From assembly GCA_002352225.1 (NCBI GenBank), contig DEIA01000048.1, positions 1-28,349 on the forward strand: a stretch of DNA of 28,349 nt. The letters are read 5' to 3'. Shown piece by piece: positions 25,358-28,349 of this stretch; position 1 is the stretch's first letter; the number at the start of each line of letters is the position of its first letter. Origin of the DNA: Flammeovirgaceae bacterium UBA2786. GTDB taxonomy: Bacteria; Bacteroidota; Bacteroidia; Cytophagales; Cyclobacteriaceae. The position numbers and the translations under genes were made by a program. Under the pieces are notes generated by a model. It ran no database searches and was not told the origin of the DNA. It saw nothing but the letters and a program-made list of their open reading frames with translations.

Positions 25358-26398
25358 TTATTCAGGTAAGATGTAATACCCATACGTGGGAAAATGATCC
25401 GAAATTCGCATAGACCTGTCAACCGTGTATTTCTGTACCTTAAACTCTTTACTAAAAAATTGATGATCGATGCGTAAATAATAAGGTTTTTGATTGAGTG
25501 TAAAGCCAAAGCCCTGTCCTCTTTTCTCAAATGCATTGGTTAGCTTACTTCTCATTTCAGAATAGACATAGCTGTAAGGGGTTTCATTAAAATCGCCACA
25601 AACCAGGTAAGGATAAGGTGAGGTATTCATGTGATTGAGTAATGTGTTTATCTGAATGCTTCGCTTAATTGAACCTGTTTTTAATTGATAATATACATGC
25701 AGCAACTTCCCTTTCCAGTCGGATGGATAGGCTTTAAGACTCATAGATGATAAATGAAGATTATACACCCTGATAACGGAATTGTTTTTTTTCAAATCGG
25801 CAAAAATGGCGGCATTTTGAGTCTTTGATTCTTGCCATATTATACCAGAATTAATTATTTCAAATTTGGTGAAGATCGCTAATCCTGGATTGAAATCCTG
25901 ATTCTCGGAATAGGCTTTGAATACGAATCCATTATAGCCAGATTCCTTCATCGTTTTTGCAATATTAAACTCCGGGCTTCGAACCGATATAAACTCCTGA
26001 ATACATTTAATTGAGGAGGTATCGGACTTAACCCAGTTAAAGAGTTCTGACGAAAATTGTTTGTAAACATTAGGCTTATAGAATAATCTGGCGTTGAAAC
26101 TAAGTACGCGGGTGGTTCCGTCAGTTTTTCTATATGTATTAAATCTTACTGTGCGAAGCAGGTACGGAGCACCCAGAATGAAAAGGATAAACCAGATAAA
26201 AGCGGTCATTCTTTTTTGAACCAGCGCAAGAATCAACAAAAGTAAATTCAGAAATATCAGTATCGGAAAACCATAACTCAGAAAAGCTGCGGGCCAAAAT
26301 ACGTGTGGAGGAATGCGTAAACTGAAGTAGCTAAGTATGGTTAACAGAACAACAGAGATATTAAAAATTCTGCGTAAGCGATGGTTAGTGAAGATCAT
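25358..26398 (-). CDS. Membrane-anchored endonuclease/exonuclease/phosphatase (EEP) family protein
   Basis: The protein has 346 residues. Three hydrophobic segments lie at about 12-85 and anchor a C-terminal EEP domain facing out of the cytoplasm. Motifs in order: RVLSFNARLF, CIQEF (metal-binding Glu), VYNLHLSS, VCGDFNETPYSY, LRIDHQFFS and ISDHFPTYG. These make up the metal site and His-Asp pair of the exonuclease III/DNase I/sphingomyelinase fold. Bacteroidota carry many such membrane-anchored proteins; the substrate may be a phosphodiester such as extracellular nucleic acid or lipid headgroup, but this is not determined. It is first in the operon with the DUF2214-like, GH16 and NTF2-like genes. 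Confidence 0.88.
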   Translation of the reverse strand: MIFTNHRLRRIFNISVVLLTILSYFSLRIPPHVFWPAAFLSYGFPILIFLNLLLLILALVQKRMTAFIWFILFILGAPYLLRTVRFNTYRKTDGTTRVLSFNARLFYKPNVYKQFSSELFNWVKSDTSSIKCIQEFISVRSPEFNIAKTMKESGYNGFVFKAYSENQDFNPGLAIFTKFEIINSGIIWQESKTQNAAIFADLKKNNSVIRVYNLHLSSMSLKAYPSDWKGKLLHVYYQLKTGSIKRSIQINTLLNHMNTSPYPYLVCGDFNETPYSYVYSEMRSKLTNAFEKRGQGFGFTLNQKPYYLRIDHQFFSKEFKVQKYTVDRSMRISDHFPTYGYYILPE

Positions 26399-26413
26399 TA
26401 AAGAATGCTCGAA

Positions 26414-26445
26414 CTAAATTAATGTAGAAATGAAGTAGCGAACAA
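26414..26445 (-). promoter_or_regulatory. Possible promoter of the EEP-GH16 operon
   Basis: On the minus strand TTG (26445-26443), 21 bases, then TAATTTAG (26421-26414) resembles TTG / TAnnTTTG with one mismatch in the second box. It would leave a leader of only about 10 bases before ATG 26398, so it is tentative. Confidence 0.22.
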
Positions 26446-26526
26446 CAACCTGAACACTATCGGGGCTACTCTCACTTTTGGGTTTAAGTTAAACAACCAA
26501 AGCACATAAATCAAACTGACTGATCA

Positions 26527-27630
26527 CTACAACTTAAAGAATATTTTTTTCCGGTACAGAAAATAGCACAATCCCCACTCCAATGCAAAAATACAAAGGG
26601 GTGTAACAATTAACTGAACAGCTGTTGGTATATGAACAATATCCATTAACCCATTTGTAACGGCCCCCGCATAATCATTGAACCACCGGTTTCCAACAAT
26701 CTCAAAAAAAAGGTAAATGAAAATTGAATTCATACCCACGATGGTAAAGAACCGCAGACCCCGTTGATGTTTTTTTAGATCAATCCACCAGTAGCAAGCC
26801 ATCAGCGCTATAAGGCAATACCCGCCCGATACCAGAACGAATGAACTGGTAGCAATACGCTTAATGATTGGAGTTATAGTAAAGTCTAAAAGATAACCAA
26901 CAACCAGTGCAAGCACTCCCCAGATTAGCAATGCTTTAATTTTTTTAGTACCGGATGTATTACTCAACAACAACTTGCCGGCTAGTACTCCCCAAATAGT
27001 GTGCGCTGCGGTGGGCAGGCAATTAATAGCCACCCAACCTCCGGAATTGATTTTGTTCATCAACATCAGGTCTATGAAATTCCCAAAATTATGTTGGTCA
27101 GTAAATGGTTGATCGAATCCCGGAATTTGAATGAAGCGATAAAGAATTTCCGTAAGGAGCAACAGACCTATGCTGGTAATAAGCTGAGCCGATACTGACC
27201 AGCGATAAATCAAAAACGCTACTAACGTGGTGAAAGAAAGTTGGGTAAGTACATCCCAAAGTTCGAAAGAAAGCCCTTCGGGGCGTACCGCATAATCCAG
27301 CACACCCCAAAAGAAAAGCCAACCGCTACGTTTTAGGGTTTTGGTAAATTGACTGGGCCATGAAATCTGCTCTTCGTTTTGCCGATGCAACGAATAAGCA
27401 AGCGCAGTTCCGGCTATGAACATGAATCCCGGCTGAATTAAATCCCAGAAACGAAGTCCATGCCAGGGATGGTGTGTGAATTGAACAATGAGTGATTGCA
27501 AGTCTGAACCTTCTGTAAGGCCGAATAGGTTGTCGTATAGCCTTACGCTTTCCAGAGCCAGCAATACCATGATGAAGCCGCGCAGAAAATCAAGCGAGAG
27601 TAAGCGATTGACCGATGGCGTCTGGTTCAT
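26527..27630 (-). CDS. DUF5009/HGSNAT-like membrane acyltransferase
   Basis: The protein has 367 residues with about ten hydrophobic helices. The N-terminus RLLSLDFLRGFIMVLLALES and the loop LRFWDLIQPGFMFIAGTALA are diagnostic of the heparan-alpha-glucosaminide N-acetyltransferase/YeiB/DUF5009 group. That group is thought to move acetyl groups across the membrane onto amino sugars or other envelope sugars. Residues near H53/H54 and the FWDLIQP loop correspond to the conserved core. Two bases separate it from the M48 protease gene upstream, so they form an operon. Its acceptor is unknown; peptidoglycan or LPS amino sugars are possible. Confidence 0.85.
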   Translation of the reverse strand: MNQTPSVNRLLSLDFLRGFIMVLLALESVRLYDNLFGLTEGSDLQSLIVQFTHHPWHGLRFWDLIQPGFMFIAGTALAYSLHRQNEEQISWPSQFTKTLKRSGWLFFWGVLDYAVRPEGLSFELWDVLTQLSFTTLVAFLIYRWSVSAQLITSIGLLLLTEILYRFIQIPGFDQPFTDQHNFGNFIDLMLMNKINSGGWVAINCLPTAAHTIWGVLAGKLLLSNTSGTKKIKALLIWGVLALVVGYLLDFTITPIIKRIATSSFVLVSGGYCLIALMACYWWIDLKKHQRGLRFFTIVGMNSIFIYLFFEIVGNRWFNDYAGAVTNGLMDIVHIPTAVQLIVTPLCIFALEWGLCYFLYRKKIFFKL

Positions 27631-27632
27631 TG

Positions 27633-28349
27633 TTATAGAGTCAGTGCATTAAGGCGAGAAAGCAAAGGCGGGTGTGAATAATGAAAAAACACATACCAGG
27701 GATGGGGGTATAAATTACTTAACGAATCTACTGAAAGTTTTTTCAGTGCATTGCTTAATGCCACTCCGTCAAAGGTTTGCCTGGCATAAGCATCAGCCTC
27801 AAATTCATTTTTGCGACTGAGCAGACTCATGAGCAAACCGGCAATACCGGAAATAGGAGAGAAGAGAATGCCAAAGGCAACCAGATTAAGGTGAATGGCT
27901 TGCTGGGTACCACCCAACGCGCTGGAAAGGGTTGGATTGAAAATCATTTTAGAAAGTACAAACAGTATGAAGAATACCTGAATAATTGAAATGAGATAAC
28001 TCCATATAATATGTTTTTTCTTGAAGTGACCGACTTCATGTGCCAGCACCGCTACCAGTTCATCGGTGGTGTGGTTGTTTATTAACGTATCGTACAGTAC
28101 AATTTTTTTCTTTTTACCAATACCGGAAAAGAAAGCATTGGCTTTTGCCGAGCGCTTTGAGCCATCCATAACAAAAATGTTATCTAACGGAAAGTTTACT
28201 TTTTTTGAAAAGCCTTCAATAGCGGTTTTAAGATCACCATCGGCCAGCGGTGTAAGTTTGTTGAATAAGGGCAGGATAAGCGAGGTGTAAAACATGTTTA
28301 CAAACAGAATGAACGCGGCTGCAATTAATCCGAACCAAAGCCAGAAACC
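27633..28349 (-). CDS. Ste24-type M48 metalloprotease, partial (N-terminus beyond right edge)
   Basis: The frame is open to the right edge; 238 residues of the C-terminal part are visible. A membrane segment (GFWLWFGLIAAAFILFVNMF) leads into FMVDGSKRS-type sequence (VMDGSKRSAKANAFFSGIG), then IVLYDTLI, VAVLAHEVGHFKKKH with the HExxH zinc site, two more hydrophobic helices, and RKNEFEADAYA, whose Glu is the third zinc ligand. This order identifies the CAAX prenyl protease 1/Ste24 branch of M48. In bacteria without prenylated substrates the role is membrane-protein quality control or an unassigned cleavage. The ATG at 28295 is internal, since the upstream codons continue the family sequence. 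Confidence 0.92.
   Translation of the reverse strand, partial: GFWLWFGLIAAAFILFVNMFYTSLILPLFNKLTPLADGDLKTAIEGFSKKVNFPLDNIFVMDGSKRSAKANAFFSGIGKKKKIVLYDTLINNHTTDELVAVLAHEVGHFKKKHIIWSYLISIIQVFFILFVLSKMIFNPTLSSALGGTQQAIHLNLVAFGILFSPISGIAGLLMSLLSRKNEFEADAYARQTFDGVALSNALKKLSVDSLSNLYPHPWYVFFHYSHPPLLSRLNALTL

Noticed and set aside
24913..25536. A 207-residue reading of the DUF2214-like gene with a 60-residue N-terminal extension
   Set aside because: It overlaps the EEP gene by 179 bases, and the extra residues show no membrane or family character. ATG 25356, one base after the upstream stop, gives the normal family length.

Overview
The window looks like chromosomal DNA from a Bacteroidota bacterium, most likely of the Cytophagales type. 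The signs are a PorP/SprF-family protein, a type IX secretion (T9SS) 'gliding' C-terminal domain, many secreted or lipoprotein products with short hydrophobic leaders, near-absence of Shine-Dalgarno sites, and promoter-like TTG/TAnnTTTG elements. Base composition is moderate, roughly 40-45% GC by eye. All genes but one lie on the minus strand. No rRNA, tRNA, CRISPR array, transposase or phage gene was seen.

Left part, 1-15.6 kb: a cell-surface block. An open-ended giant secreted esterase (start 6350, at least 2,116 codons, running off the left edge) carries fibronectin III, PA14-like and beta-helix-like regions. Its esterase domain is split by about 310 extra residues. Next come a DltD/AlgJ-like SGNH protein and an AlgI-type MBOAT O-acyltransferase, coupled by a TAATG overlap. 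Then comes a PorP/SprF barrel fused to a C-terminal SPOR domain, five bases downstream of a 1,743-residue protein. That protein has an esterase domain of the same type, fifteen PKD-like repeats and a type-B T9SS C-terminal domain. I read the last two as a T9SS cargo with its dedicated partner.

Middle, 15.8-22.6 kb: a tightly packed exopolysaccharide operon transcribed leftward. A stand-alone receiver protein (GTG start) overlaps by ATGA a polyprenyl-phosphate sugar transferase. The N-terminus of that transferase looks like a receiver domain that has lost its phospho-acceptor Asp and switch Lys. Four glycosyltransferases (GT4, membrane GT2, GT2, GT4) and a secreted beta-propeller-like protein follow. 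No flippase, polymerase or export channel is present here. A 493-base noncoding region separates the operon from a rightward gene for a signal peptide/coiled-coil/membrane/coiled-coil protein.

Right part, 23.7-28.3 kb: a compact operon of membrane-anchored EEP hydrolase, DUF2214-like membrane protein, GH16 beta-glucanase lipoprotein and secreted NTF2-like protein. A second pair follows: a Ste24-type M48 protease (cut by the right edge) and a DUF5009/HGSNAT-like membrane acyltransferase.

The working idea, which is inference, is that the middle operon makes a surface polysaccharide under control of a receiver/pseudo-receiver pair, the MBOAT/SGNH pair acylates it, and the T9SS-exported esterases act on acyl esters outside the cell. 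Five minus-strand starts are decided here: 17843, 18741, 24893 and 25356 replace longer readings, and GTG at 22574 is kept.
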